From NCBI GenBank assembly GCA_905221605.1, contig CAJNDS010000467.1, positions 80,001 through 131,878 of the forward strand: a stretch of DNA of 51,878 nt, in the 5' to 3' direction. Source of the DNA: Symbiodinium natans. Its lineage: Eukaryota; Sar; Dinophyceae; Suessiales; Symbiodiniaceae. The notes beneath the pieces were generated by a model, which was given only the letters and a program-made list of their open reading frames with translations, was not told the origin of the DNA and did not search any database. Shown here one piece after another: positions 27,417 through 37,369 of this stretch; position 1 is the first letter of the stretch, and every line of letters starts with the position of its first letter. The translations under genes were made by a program, and so were the position numbers.

Positions 27417-27552
27417 GTTTAGGGTTTAGGGTTTAGGGTTTAGGGTTTTTAGAACCCTGTCCCGATATACTGGGTTTTGGGGTTTTGTGGTTTTGGGGTT
27501 TAGGGTCTTTGTACATGCCTGACACCCCCTGCCTGCCCGCCCCTGCGCGCAG

Positions 27553-27639
27553 ATTTCCTTGGCGAAGCCGACGAGAAAGGGAGGCGCCATCATGTTCCGC
27601 GTCCAGGCCTGGGTGCAGTGCGCGAGCGACCGGGCTCGG
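27553..27639 (+). CDS. Candidate exon
   Basis: Strong pyrimidine tract (CTGCCTGCCCGCCCCTGCGC) and CAG upstream. It reads ISLAKPTRKGGAIMFRVQAW then VQCASDRAR before GTCCCA. All three plus frames and one minus frame are open here, so the reading is not unique. Confidence 0.38.
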
Positions 27640-27664
27640 GTCCCAAGAGCCCCTCAACCCCGAA

Positions 27665-28205
27665 GCCCAGCCTAAGCCGAAAATTCTAACCTCCCAGCCC
27701 TAAGCCCTAAGCCCCAAATTCTAAACCCTGAGCCCCCGAGCCCCAAAATGCGTACCCTAAGCCCCAAATTCGAAACCCCAAGCCCTAAACCCCCAAGTTC
27801 TAAACCCTTCGAACCCACCTCCTCGGACCCCGAGTCGGCCCTTATTCCCCTTGTTTGGGGCACAGCTTCCCTCCCAAGCCCCTTGAAGACAAGAAGCGCA
27901 CCCTTTTTGTTCCTACTTTTGGGGGCCGGAAGAACTACTAATATTATTCTCTTGTCTTTATAAGTGTACTATAATAACCCCAAAGCCCAATGACAATTCT
28001 CAAGGCCGCTATACGACTCTTGGCCCGCCAAGCCAGGCATGCGAACTGCCGAAGCCAGCCTGGGCGAAGAATCCGGCCGAGGCCGGCAGGAATCCCAAAT
28101 CCTAAGCCTTAAGCCCGAAACCCCAAGCCCTAAAACCTAAATCCTAGACCCCAAATCCTAAACCCTCAGCCCTAAATCCTAAACCCTAAACCCTGAACCC
28201 TTGCA
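27665..28205. other. Degenerate C-rich sequence
   Basis: Decayed CCCTAAG/CCCCAAA/TCTAAACCC text (27665-27815, 28090-28200), with a GC-rich island at 28000-28085 (open but featureless). Confidence 0.6.
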
Positions 28206-28206
28206 G

Positions 28207-28247
28207 GGAAAGTGTGCGTTTTTGTCCCACACATACTTGCTGTCCAG
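28207..28247 (+). CDS. Candidate exon
   Basis: After CCCTTGCAG: GKCAFLSHTYLLS, ending CCAG|GTGCGG (good donor). The frame continues to GC at 28273 if that donor is not used. Confidence 0.42.
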
Positions 28248-28343
28248 GTGCGGCCAGGCGGCTGGTCGGAGGGCTAAACCTCAGCAGGATCCTCTGGGAC
28301 CCTAAACCCTAAACCCTAAACCCTTAACCCTAAACCCTAAACC

Positions 28344-28435
28344 CTTATACTAACAGTCCTTAATAGGGATGATAGCACCCCCCCACCCCCCCCATCTTAT
28401 ATATACTCCCTACTAGCAGAAGGGGGAACATCCCA
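28344..28435. mobile_element. Family E element, left end truncated
   Basis: AACAGTCCTTAATAGGGAT..GATAGCACCCCC at left and GCAGAAGGGGGAACATCCCA at right. The outer left arm is replaced by CCCTAAA repeat. Confidence 0.65.
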
Positions 28436-28642
28436 CAGGATTGCCCGTACGAGCCCGGAAGCTGTGTGTGAGGATGCGTGCCCTGAGCCACTGCGCGCTC
28501 GGGCAAGACGTAGCAATCTCAAGTACAGTAACTTGCACGGGTCCCAGAGTGATTTGTGGGGGTTCTTATACCAGGCTAGGCTATGAGGCCTTATAGTCCC
28601 CATAACCAACCCTGTATCAAGGGCCTTTGTAAAGGGGTTGTA

Positions 28643-28747
28643 GGTTGGGACGTTCCCCCTTGTACTCACAGTCCGGAATCGGGATTATAGCACCCCCTAT
28701 TATAATCCCTATCAAGGACTGCTCGTATAAGGGGGAACATCCCAACC
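28643..28747. mobile_element. Family E element, complete
   Basis: GGTTGGGACGTTCCCCCTTG at left, AAGGGGGAACATCCCAACC at right, plus paired inner parts (CACAGTCC / GGACTGC, GGGATTATAG / CTATTATAATCCC). Classic small non-autonomous TIR element. A third copy is at 42914-43060. Confidence 0.82.
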
Positions 28748-28895
28748 CTAAACCCTGAACCCTGAACCCTGAACCCTGAACCCTGAACCCTGAACCCTGA
28801 ACCCTGAACCCTGAACCCTGAACCCTGAACCCTGAACCCTAAACCCTAAACCCTAAACCCTAAACCCTAAACCCTAAACCCCAAACCCTAAACCC
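28743..28895. repeat. C-rich array with CCCTGAA block
   Basis: Twelve consecutive CCCTGAA units then CCCTAAA units, a sharp variant boundary at about 28832. Confidence 0.95.
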
Positions 28896-28919
28896 CAACC
28901 CTCACTCTGGTAGGGTTTG

Positions 28920-28995
28920 GGGACCGGATTTTCCGGCTCGCGCAGGCCACCACAGTGCTGCCGGACCCGCTGGCGTCTCAGTCGAGATGTGCACG
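28920..28995 (+). CDS. Possible exon
   Basis: Frame DRIFRLAQATTVLPDPLASQ is open between the C-rich array and a G-rich array (from 29010). No clear acceptor. Confidence 0.3.
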
Positions 28996-29009
28996 TTGAA
29001 GCTGTGGGT

Positions 29010-29078
29010 TGGAGTTTAGGGTTTAGGGTTTAGGGTTTAGGGTTTAGGGTTTAGGGTTTAGGGTTTAGGGTTTAGGGT

Positions 29079-29110
<32 letters not shown>

Positions 29111-29140
29111 GGTTTAGGGTTTAGGGTTTAGGGTTTAGGG
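29010..29140. repeat. G-rich array with TTGAGGG block
   Basis: (TTTAGGG)n with five consecutive TTGAGGG units (29078-29112). Confidence 0.95.
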
Positions 29141-29274
29141 CTCACAAGGTCATCTCCTACCATTTGCTTAAGAACCACCCCCGCCCCCCCACAAAAAAAA
29201 CGGGCAATAATACTCCCTCTACAATATACGGATCATTAAAGGGTAAGATTGGAAGGGTACTACAAGGAAGAAGA

Positions 29275-29425
29275 TATATGTATATATATATATATACATA
29301 TTTTTTTGGGGGGGGGTTCTTGAACAAATAAATTGCAGTATTCTGGAGGTGCCACGAAGGTTCCAAGTCTTGGGGGCCTTCGGGGGTCCTTGGAAGGCCC
29401 TGGGGGGGGGGGGGGGGGGGGGCGG
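29275..29425. repeat. (TA)n and poly-G tracts
   Basis: TATATATA at 29277-29296, then T and G runs, and about 20 G at 29402-29422. Confidence 0.9.
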
Positions 29426-29506
29426 CGCGTCCCTTCGTAGGTTGCACCCTAAACCCTAAACCGGATTAGCACTTTAAAACCCTAAGCCCTAAACCCTAAA
29501 CTCTAA

Positions 29507-29575
29507 TTACTTGAAGGTTCATGGTACTTATTGACCAATTATAACCAGACTTACAACCCAAATTATACAAAACGG
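29507..29575. mobile_element. Family A element, left half
   Basis: TACTTGAAGGTTCATGGTAC and TTATTGACCAATTATAACC match the left arm. The right arm is missing. Confidence 0.65.
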
Positions 29576-29685
29576 GGGACCGTGGGAGTGCACTTTCTCT
29601 GCATTTTGTCGCTGTTAAAGAATTTAAAACCCCAGCAACAACAATATTTCTGGACTCTCCAGTCCTACGGACAACCTAAAAAAAC

Positions 29686-29950
29686 AATATTTCAGGACTC
29701 TCCACTAAAACCGTACGGAAAATCCGTACGGAAAACCAAAAAACCCCAAAAAACCCAAAAAAACAAAAGAACCAAAAGAACCAAAAAAACCAAAAAAGTA
29801 ATATTTCAGGACTCTTCCAGCAGATGGCCTAGTTTCAAAGAGTCCCTGATTTTTTTTGTTTTTTGTTTTTTTGTCTTTTTTGGTTTGTTTGTTTTTTTGG
29901 TTTTCCGTACGAATTTTCCGTACGGTTTTGGTGGAGAGTCCTGAAATATT
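29686..29950. mobile_element. Palindromic element with GTACGGAAAA arms
   Basis: AATATTTCAGGACTCTCCAC..CCGTACGGAAAATCCGTACGG at left; the right end is the inverted copy ending GGTGGAGAGTCCTGAAATATT. The middle is A-rich then T-rich, so the whole 265 bases can fold on itself. A partial left arm precedes it at 29641-29680. Confidence 0.82.
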
Positions 29951-31795
29951 GCTTTTTTTGGTTTTGCGTGAGAATATTGTGGAGAATCCTGAAATATATT
30001 TGTTTGGCTTTTATGTTCTTTTTGCTAATTTGAGCTTTTCGTGTAGCCTTTTGTGGGTTTTTGTGCGTTTGTGGCTTTTTTGTCCCCGTACTGCCATTCC
30101 TGCCTGAGCCCCCCCTTCCCTCTAAGAAAATTGTGCTTTTCTACGCTTTTCTATGCAAATTGTACTTTTCTAGGCATCGTATATAAAGAGTACTGTTTTT
30201 AATGGGTGGTACATGAATGGGTTAGTTTCATATTCAAGTAGCATGTAAAGAGCGTTTGAGCATTGGTTCTGCCCCCAAACCCCGCATTCCCATGCCCAGT
30301 ACTGTAGCCTTTACTGGGTGGATGGTATGGTTCTTTGAAATTTGTGCTTTTCAAGGCTTTTCTATGTAAATTGTACTTGTCTAAGCAAACAATATATAAA
30401 TTGTATTTCATTCGTACGTAATTTGAATTAGTTTTCTGTAGTCAAGTACCATTTACTGAGCATTATGTCTTATTCTGTGTATATTCAATAAATCTTGTAC
30501 TCACCCAATAATAATTGAATATTCACTGACTGCTAGATTGGTAGAATCAGCATGTAATGAGTATCGCATGGTTGAGCAACATTTTGCCCAGTAGAAGCAA
30601 TATTTGTCTGGAAACAGGTTTGTTGCCTAGAGTTATTTGCTTAAACAGCTGCTTTATTTATCTAGAGAGACTTTAAAACCCCCAAATCCAAACTTCACCA
30701 GAGGTTCTCCTGAAAGGCTTGCATTTGCGTTTGTGAATTTACTTGTGCTATGAGGCAACAGCTACTTTACTATGAGAACTGTGCATTTTAAAGCCTGTCT
30801 CTTTTCAGGCATCGCGCATCAGTAGTCTTTAACAAGTACTTCAGTAGCATAGGTTTCAGTATTATGAAACTCAAGCCGCTTCTATTTCAATTAGTGTCTA
30901 GTGCATACATTAGTTGTACAAAAAAAAGTCTTTTAAGTTGAATTCATTTAGTCAATATTCAGCTATTTGCTAAGTGCTGCTGTAGCTAAACTCGCTTAGG
31001 GCGAATGTTTTGTGTAATATACATTTACTTGTTTCATTCATGCGTAAAACAAAGTACTTCAGTGGACTTTCCGTATGGTATTGGATCAATACTTTCAATA
31101 CTTTGCCTTGCGAAACTACACTTTGTCCAATAAAACAACATTCTGGACCCTTCGACAGAACAAGTTGCCAAGATAGATTAACACATACAAACTACAAAGC
31201 CAGCATTGTTCTGTCAAGATTCAAAACATAGAGTGGCCCAATGCTGTCTTATCGGAGCTTGTGAGGTGGGTGTCCCAATTGTCCCAATAGCTGTCCTTCA
31301 TTTCCCGGTGCTCGAATATGCAATTTTAGGAGTCGTTGTTCTGACTATACTAAGAAAAGCTGAAGCAAGGGCAGGTTGTTGGGAGGGGGGACCGACACAG
31401 TTCCCACAGGACGATCGCACTTGATGGGTCGTGCCCCTGGTCCTTTGAAATCTTGACCTGCTACTTGACCAACAGCCTCATCGAAAGTGAGTTCTCCGTC
31501 TTGTCCTCCTAGTTCACAGACTAAGCCAGGTATAGACTCACCTGGGTATCTTGCCATAGCCCAAAACACTGGAATATTTACTTGCTCCGAAAAGCTGTTT
31601 CCATGTGATCAATGTGACCAAGGCCTGGGCATGAAGCGTGGTAGCACTTCATACATAGCATGTTCTCACATAAAGAATGAGAAGGCAATTTCATAATTAA
31701 GATGCGAGAGATCACCACCTGAAGATTGAACGGTAGTTATCAAGTACGAGAAAGTAAAAAAAAACAGAAAAAAGTGCACTCCGACAGTCCCCCGG
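29951..31795. other. AT-rich stretch without telomeric motifs
   Basis: The longest interval with no TTTAGGG/CCCTAAA units and clearly lower GC. Contains a direct repeat (30127-30190 and 30338-30400: TGTGCTTTTC..GGCTTTTCTATG..AAATTGTACTT). Short ORFs, such as 31010-31231 plus and 31345-31569 minus (PGESIPGLVCELGGQDGELT), are not recognised. It may be a transposon body or intergenic DNA of another origin. Confidence 0.5.
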
Positions 31796-31892
31796 ACCCA
31801 AATTATAACCCTATTAGGGCGCTTAAGGGGCTTAGAAGTGGGTTATAAGTCGAGTCATAATTGGTTAATAAGTACCATGAACCTCCAAGTAA
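31795..31892. mobile_element. Family A element, left end truncated
   Basis: AATTATAACC..GGTTATAAGTC..TCATAATTGGTTAATAAG..CCATGAACCTCCAAGTA. Right arm intact; the first bases of the left arm are missing. Confidence 0.68.
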
Positions 31893-31914
31893 ACCCCATC
31901 AGCTCACGAGGCCG

Positions 31915-32700
31915 CAACCCTAAACCCTAAACCCTAAACCCTAATCCCTAAACCCTAAACCCTAAACCCTAAACCCCAAAAGCCAAAAAGGCCGCTGGCA
32001 CCTCCGCCGGTTGCAGAAGTACAGGCTGCCGGTGCTGGTGCGGGGGCCTCTTGGCAGCGAGGGGTGGAAGGGTTTTAGGGAGCCTTATCAGCCCGAACCC
32101 CTACAGAGGTTTAGGGTTTAGGGTTTGGGGTTTAGGGTTTAGGGTTTAGGAGGGTTTAGGTTGTTTAGGGTTGTAAACCCTAAACCCTAAGTCCTAAAAT
32201 CCAGTAAGCCTTGCCCCTAAACTTCAGGGTTTCGTGTGGTAAGTTGTGTCATTCACGCCGCGGCCGAAAGAAATAGTTGCCAACGCGGTCACCCTTTACC
32301 CCCAGATCATCATAGCCCTAAACCCTAAACCCCAAACCGAATTAATCTAAACACGCCCCTGTATTCGGGTTTGTTTTTTTTGTTCGGTTTCGAGGTTGCC
32401 TGGTTCCAAGCTGGCAGACGAAGGGTTTGAGGGTATGGTTTAGGGTTTAGGGTTTAGGGTTTAGGGTTTAGGGTTTAGGGTTTAGGGTTTAGGGTTTAGG
32501 GTTTAGGGTTTAGGGTTTAGGGCCCAAAGTATGTAAAGTACTGCGTACTTTGCGGACCTTTTGTAGGTTTTGGGCAGTTTTTTTAAAACATGGTTTGGGG
32601 TGTCCAGGTAGGTTTAGTGTCCAGGTGGGATAGGGTTTAGGGTTTTAGGGAGTAGGGTTTAGGTTTTTGGGGTTTTTTTTAGTTTAGGACCTAGGCCCTA
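31915..32700. repeat. Alternating C- and G-rich arrays with small islands
   Basis: C-rich 31915-31980, G-rich 32108-32150, long (TTTAGGG)n 32430-32525. Islands at 31985-32075 (open, Ala/Gly/Pro-rich) and 32220-32320 (contains GTAAGT, a consensus-like donor). Confidence 0.75.
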
Positions 32701-32717
32701 AACCCCTGCACCTACAG

Positions 32718-32737
32718 GGCCGCAACTTGTACACGTG
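32718..32737 (+). CDS. Possible 20-base micro-exon
   Basis: CACCTACAG before, GTACCC after; reads GRNLYT. C-rich array 32740-32825 follows. Confidence 0.25.
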
Positions 32738-32858
32738 GTACCCCGAAACCCTAAACCCTAAAGCCTAAACCCTAAACCCTAAACCCTAAACCCTAAACCC
32801 TAAACCCTAAACCCTAAACCCCAAAACCCCTATGGGCTGCTCTCTACTGCCTCTGCAG

Positions 32859-32890
32859 GGCGAAGCTGCGGCTCCTTTCAAGGCCGCGGG
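32859..32890 (+). CDS. Candidate small exon
   Basis: Pyrimidine-rich CTCTCTACTGCCTCTGCAG before, GTTTATCTAGGG after; reads GEAAAPFKAA. C-rich array upstream (32740-32825), G-rich downstream (32897-33010). Clean AG/GT borders. Confidence 0.4.
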
Positions 32891-33099
32891 GTTTATCTAG
32901 GGTTTAGGGTTTAGGGTTTAGGGTTTAGGGTTTAGGGTTTAGGGTTTGGGGTTTAGGGTTTGGGGTTTAGGGTTTAGGGTTTAGGGTTTTAGGGCGTAGG
33001 GTTTAGGGCTTTGGGGGAAAAGGTTCTCTTCGCAACCCCAAACCCTACCCACTTTTATTGGTAGTTGTGGCTCTTGCGACTTAAAAAACCCCGAGCCTG

Positions 33100-33357
33100 A
33101 AGGCCTCAAACCCTAAGCCCTAAGCCCCGAAAGCCCTAAACCCTAAGGCCCGAAGGCCCTAAAGCCACAAACCCTGAACCCTGAACCCTGAACCCTAAAC
33201 CCTAAACCCTAAACCCTAAACCTAAACCCTAAACCCTAAACCCTAAACCCTTGTAGAGGGAGTATTATTGCCCTTTTTTTGTGGGGGGGGGGGGGGGGGG
33301 GTTCTTAAGCAAATGGTAGGAGAGACCTGTGAGCCCTAAACCCTAAACCCTAAACCA
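33100..33357. repeat. C-rich arrays around the right inverted arm
   Basis: 33105-33250 mixes CCCTAAG, CCCTGAA and CCCTAAA. 33282-33301 is a run of about 19 G. A short C-rich cluster ends at 33357. Confidence 0.88.
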
Positions 33358-33392
33358 CTCTTTCATATATAATATAAATGTTAATGGCTTTG

Positions 33393-33895
33393 CGGGCAAG
33401 GTCCGAAAATTAGTGGGCAAGGTCCGAAAATTAGCGGGCAAGGTCCGAAAATTAGCGGGCAAGGTCCGAAAATCAGCGGGCAAGGTCCGAAAATCAGTGG
33501 GCAAGGTCCATTGGCTGCCCCACGACCTTGCCCACTAATTTTCGGACCTTGCCCGCTGACCCACGACCTTGCCCACTGATTTTCGGACCTTGCCCACTAA
33601 TTTTCGGACCTTGCCCGCTAATTTTCGGACCTTGCCCGCTAATTTTCGGACCCGGGAAAGGCCCGAAAATTAGCGGGCAAGGTCCGAAAATTAGCAGGCA
33701 AGGTCCGAAAATTAGCGGGCAAGGTCCGAAAATTAGTGGGCAAGGTCCGAAAATTAGCGGGCAAGGTCCGAAAATTAGCGGGCAAGGTCCGAAAATTAGC
33801 GGGCAAGGTCCGAAAATTAGCGGGCAAGGTCCGAAAATTAGCGGGCAAGGTCCGAAAATTAGCGGGCAAGGCCCGAAAATCAGTGGGCAAGGTCC
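33393..33895. repeat. 21-bp satellite with two orientation switches
   Basis: Unit GGGCAAGGTCCGAAAATTAG plus C. Five to six units in plus orientation (33393-33509), about six in reverse (33524-33650), then eleven in plus (33663-33893). Because 21 is a multiple of three, all frames stay open and produce long artificial ORFs on both strands; these are not genes. Confidence 0.95.
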
Positions 33896-33900
33896 TTGGG

Positions 33901-33905
33901 CCCCC

Positions 33906-33938
<33 letters not shown>

Positions 33939-33960
33939 ACCCCCCCCCCCCACCCCCCCT
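33901..33960. repeat. Long poly-C tract
   Basis: About 50 C with a few A, directly after the satellite. Confidence 0.92.
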
Positions 33961-34127
33961 CCAGCCCCCTTCCTCCCGCAAAACGTGTCTGACTTGGGCA
34001 GGTAAAACTCTTTGGGGTAGGATGAAAACCTTATATTTTCTTAATGTTATGGGATTCTTTGGGTGGGTGGGTTTTTTTCCGTTGCCTGAACACACTACTG
34101 GCCTAGTAAATGCTCGAACTTGAGATG

Positions 34128-34391
34128 CTGAACCCTAAACCCTAAACCCTAAACCCTAAACCCTAAACCCTAAACCCTAAACCCTAAACCCTAAACCCCT
34201 AAACCCTAAACCCTAAACCCAAGCCTGGGTTGCGGGGGGGGGGGGGGGGGGTGGTGGTCTTTGGGGTGGTAACCGGGACCAGGCTTCGGATCTTTAGGGC
34301 AGTCGTAAGGGATGAGGCCTTGGAGAGTTTAGAGTTTAGGGTTTAGGGCTTCGAGGGTTTAGGGTTTAGGGCTAGGGTTTAGGGTTTAGGG
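34128..34391. repeat. C-rich array, poly-G, G-rich array
   Basis: (CCCTAAA)n 34128-34220, about 22 G at 34228-34251, G-rich 34325-34391. Confidence 0.92.
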
Positions 34392-34412
34392 AAAAAGCCA
34401 GCCATCCGTCGT

Positions 34413-34821
34413 TTGCTGGCTGGCCGAACACTTGCTGTTTTGCAATCGCTGCGAAGTTGCACCCTATTCCACGCTCGCGACGACAACGGCCTGTCTCAAA
34501 CGCAGCCCCTGCGCCCAGCTGCCGGTCTGACGGCCACCTTGGAGGGGCAGCCAGTCATGATTGTGGATGTGTCTAAAAGTGGCAAAACAGCAGTCGCCGA
34601 GATCGTGGCCAGAAATAGCACACGGGCACTGCGCGGGGCCCTGCGCGGCGCCACTCATGTGCTCAGTCGACGAACTACACAACGCTGCTGCACTACGGTT
34701 TAGGGCTATACGTTTCAGATTTCCGAAAGGCTAGAGATTCGGGTGCCCATGCCGAAATCGTCGAACCGGCCTGCAATCTATTTAAGTCGCGGCGCAGGAG
34801 CCCAAGAGAGGAAAGGGTTTA
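34413..34821 (+). CDS. Hypothetical coding segment, two overlapping frames
   Basis: From the first in-frame start at 34413 one frame reads about 96 codons (LRPAAGLTATLEGQPVMIVD, VSKSGKTAVAEIVARNSTRA). Another frame takes over (STNYTTLLHYGLGLYVSDFR, KARDSGAHAEIVEPACNLF) to a TAG in the next G-rich array. Both parts look protein-like, suggesting a frameshift or a small intron between 34640 and 34690. Family not recognised. Flanked by G-rich arrays on both sides. Confidence 0.38.
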
Positions 34822-34887
34822 GGGTTTGTGGATGCAAAGCAATTCCATCAGCCACCTGCTGACGGATCGTACTGCTGATTTTCAGGG

Positions 34888-35050
34888 TCTACCCTAAACC
34901 CTAAACCCTAAACCCTAAACCCTAAACCCTAAACCCTAAACCCTAAACCCTAAACCCTAAACCCTAAACCCTGGCCCCTAAACCCTAAACCCAAAACCCT
35001 AAACCCTAAACCCTAAACCCTAAACCTTAAACCCTAAAACCCTAGACCCT
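34888..35050. repeat. Long (CCCTAAA)n array
   Basis: Over 20 units. The segment before it (34823-34884) is open as GFVDAKQFHQPPADGSYC then TGA. Confidence 0.94.
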
Positions 35051-35064
35051 AGTCCCGAAAGCAG

Positions 35065-35140
35065 AAGAGGCACCCACGGCTGCGCATCACGCCCTTTCGG
35101 CAGCCATGGGGCGCGAGGCACTTCAGCGGCAGGCCACGGG
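35065..35140 (+). CDS. Candidate exon: Ala-rich helix
   Basis: CGAAAGCAG before, GTTTAGGG after. It reads EAPTAAHHALSAAMGREALQ then RQAT, phase 1 in and phase 2 out. C-rich array upstream, G-rich downstream. Helical composition. Product unknown. Confidence 0.5.
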
Positions 35141-35880
35141 GTTTAGGGCTTTAGGGCTTTAGGGCTTTAGGGCTTTAGGGTTCTAGGGTGTTAGGGGTTT
35201 AGGGTTTAGGGTTGGCAGGCCACCAGGGAGGGAGTGACAAGCTTAGTAGGGCTTGTAGGGTTTCGTCCTCACATGCGGGGTTCTCCAAATTACTGTCCCT
35301 TTTGGGGTGCCTATCGGAATACGGAGCTTTACAGGGCATTCCCCCCCCCCCCCCCCCCCCGCACAAAGAAAAAGACAGGGTCGATAATCAAGAGAATCCT
35401 TCAAAATGTTCAAATTTTCGGCGGAGCTCCAAGCACTCCGTGGTACCCAAGACCCTAAGCCATACACCCTAAACCCAGAATCTTAACAACAAACCCCCCC
35501 TACACCCTACACCCTACACCCTACACCCTACACCCTACACCCTACACCCTAAACCCTAAACCCGAAACCCTAAACCCTAAACCCTAAACCCTAAACCCTC
35601 AAGTCTTCAAGCCCTGCCTCCTCGGCACCCCAATCCGAGCCCTGTAAGCCCTAAATCCCCAAACATCCCTAAACCCCCCACATCCTGGGTCTTGGAGCAC
35701 GGGGCGTTGGGACCCTACGCCCCAAACCCGAAACCCCAAACCCCCAACCCCCAAACCCCAAACCCCCAAACCCCCCAAACCCCAAACCCTAAACCCTAAA
35801 CCCTAAACCCGAAACCCTAAACCCCAAACCCCAAACCCCAAACCCTAAACCCTAAACCCCAAACCCAAACCCCTAGGGAG
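35141..35880. other. Variant arrays and a poly-C spacer
   Basis: G-rich 35141-35212 with CTTTAGGG units; spacer with about 20 C at 35341-35360; CCCTACA block (eight units) 35490-35550; CCCTAAA to 35600; CCCCAAA/CCCTAAA block 35730-35880. No confident gene. Confidence 0.75.
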
Positions 35881-35938
35881 CTTTAACCTCCCCCCCCTCC
35901 CCCAATTCTTGGATCTCCAGCCCCCCCCTCCAGTCCAG

Positions 35939-35992
35939 GAGGAGAGCCGGCAGCTCGAGGAGCGCATCGCGGCGGAGCGGGCGCGTGCAGGG
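35939..35992 (+). CDS. Candidate coiled-coil exon 1 of the 36-48 kb gene
   Basis: CAGTCCAG before, GTAGGG after; 18 codons, phase 0 at both ends, reading EESRQLEERIAAERARAG, a charged helical segment typical of coiled coils. G-rich array follows directly (35993-36125). Confidence 0.55.
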
Positions 35993-36125
35993 GTAGGGTT
36001 TAGGGTTTAGGGTTTGGGGTTTGGGGTTTAGGGTTTAGGGTTTAGGGTTTAGGGTTTGGGGTTTGGGGTTTGGGGTTTGGGGTTTAGGGTTTAGGGTTTG
36101 GGGTTTGGGGTTTAGGGTTTCAGGT
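35993..36125. repeat. G-rich array with TTTGGGG variants
   Basis: TTTAGGG and TTTGGGG units in short runs. Confidence 0.93.
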
Positions 36126-36311
36126 TTAGACTTGAGGGGTTTGGGTTTCAGATGCAGCTGAGGCTCATAGAGCATGTGGGGTGATCAGGCGTTTGGGGTT
36201 TCAATGTGTTTGGGGGTGTTGAGGGCTTAGTTAGGGTGAAAGCCTTGCGGTGGTTTGAGATGGAGGGATGGATGGTGCGAATCAGACACTGGCTGCTTGA
36301 AACACTGACCA

Positions 36312-36647
36312 ATGCACTTGGATTGGCAGTTTTCTGCACGAGTCAGACGGAGAACAAGGCTGTTGGCTGGGACAGTCATGCCGCCCATCACCTCCAAAGA
36401 CCCCACGCCCGCTAGCCAGAAGAGGACTTTTGTGCAGCGACGGTGCTGCCCACCGACTCGACCATCCTCTGGACATGGGTTCAGAGAGCCTGAGGAACTA
36501 GGAATGCGTGCTTTGCGCCGCCGTCGAAGCTATGTCGATGGCGTTTTGAGAGGACTTGCGGCACAGATGAAGGCAGAAGTACTAAGCTACAAGCGCCGCG
36601 CCTTGCTCATGCATCACCCTGAGAACACTGAAGGCCCTAAGCCCTGA
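36312..36647 (+). CDS. Hypothetical ORF, helical C-terminal part
   Basis: A 111-codon frame without telomeric motifs, among the longest non-repeat plus frames outside the ACBP units. The later part (EELGMRALRRRRSYVDGVLR, then GLAAQMKAEVLSYKRRALLM) is basic and helical like the neighbouring islands. It runs into a C-rich cluster where it stops. It could be one long exon of the coiled-coil gene. No good initiator. Confidence 0.35.
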   Translation: MHLDWQFSARVRRRTRLLAGTVMPPITSKDPTPASQKRTFVQRRCCPPTRPSSGHGFREPEELGMRALRRRRSYVDGVLRGLAAQMKAEVLSYKRRALLMHHPENTEGPKP

Positions 36648-36762
36648 ACCCTAAACCCTGAACCCTAAACCTTAAATCCTAAACCTTAAACCCTAAGCAC
36701 TGCAGCTGACCACAATTAGGTTTGTGGTTTACGGCTTAGGTTTTGGAGCGTAGGGTTTGGAG

Positions 36763-36801
36763 CTTTGAAAACGTCCTTACGCACTTCGCAGAGATGGGGA
36801 G
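36763..36801 (+). CDS. Possible short exon
   Basis: After TTTGGAG the frame reads FENVLTHFAEMGSS. Short G-rich text on both sides. Weak. Confidence 0.25.
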
Positions 36802-36829
36802 TTCAGGGTTTAGGGTTTGGGGGAATCGT

Positions 36830-37330
36830 TTGGGGTTCAGGGTTGAGGGTTTAAGGTGAGGGGGGTGGAGGTGCGCCCTACTCCTCCTAGGCTCCTGATG
36901 CACACCTGTCTCGCCGGGGGGGGGGGGGGGGGGGGGTAGTGCAAACTTTGTACGGAAGAGGCTCAGAGGTGGCCTGCTTTGATCTTCCCAGCCACTTACG
37001 GCCCGAAACCTCGGTGGAGAACAACTCTAGCGGGGTAGTGCTCCAAATAAGGGTTTAGGGTTTAGGGTTTAGGGTTTAGGGTTTAGGGTTCCTTTTTGAG
37101 GGGGTTCCTTTCTTTTTAAAGGGTGCCGCGCGATATATTCTGGACCCCAAGAGGGACCCTAACTTAGAGAGCCACCCTTATTGACACAGGGCTTTTATGT
37201 CTGTTTTATTGGTGAGTGTATAGAAGGTTCCTTTTTTATTTTGGTGAGTGTATTATTATTGGGTGTCCTTTTGGGGATACAAGAAATATAGACCCTTCTT
37301 CATAGACGCCCTACGTCCCCCCACTTTTGC
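36830..37330. other. Poly-G, open island, G-rich cluster and decayed palindromic sequence
   Basis: About 21 G at 36917-36937. Island 36945-37045 is open (TEEAQRWPALIFPATYGPKP). G-rich 37050-37090. 37090-37330 has TTTTTTATT/TGAGTGTA direct repeats and no gene. Confidence 0.5.
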
Positions 37331-37336
37331 CGGCAG

Positions 37337-37369
37337 GCCCGCTGTTGTGAACTCGAGGCCGAGTTGCAG
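37337..37369 (+). CDS. Candidate coiled-coil exon
   Basis: CGGCAG before, GC donor after (TTGCAG|GCAGGC). It reads ARCCELEAELQ, phase 0 at both ends; the frame stays open to the C-rich array (37400). Confidence 0.4.

Larger units (their letters stand above)
29141..33333. repeat. 4.2-kb region bounded by 80-bp inverted arms
   Basis: 29141-29222 (CTCACAAGG..CTACCATTTGCTTAAGAACC..poly-C..GCAATAATACTCCCTC) recurs inverted at 33251-33333 with only small indels. G-rich array lies outside the left arm and C-rich outside the right. It may be one large element or two insertions of one repeat in opposite directions. Confidence 0.7.

Noticed and set aside
33494-34005. Long ORFs on both strands (up to 154 codons) of repeated GPCPLIF or KVRKLAG units
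   Set aside because: They are translations of the 21-bp satellite, whose length is a multiple of three, plus poly-C giving poly-Pro or poly-Gly. No non-repeat protein sequence.
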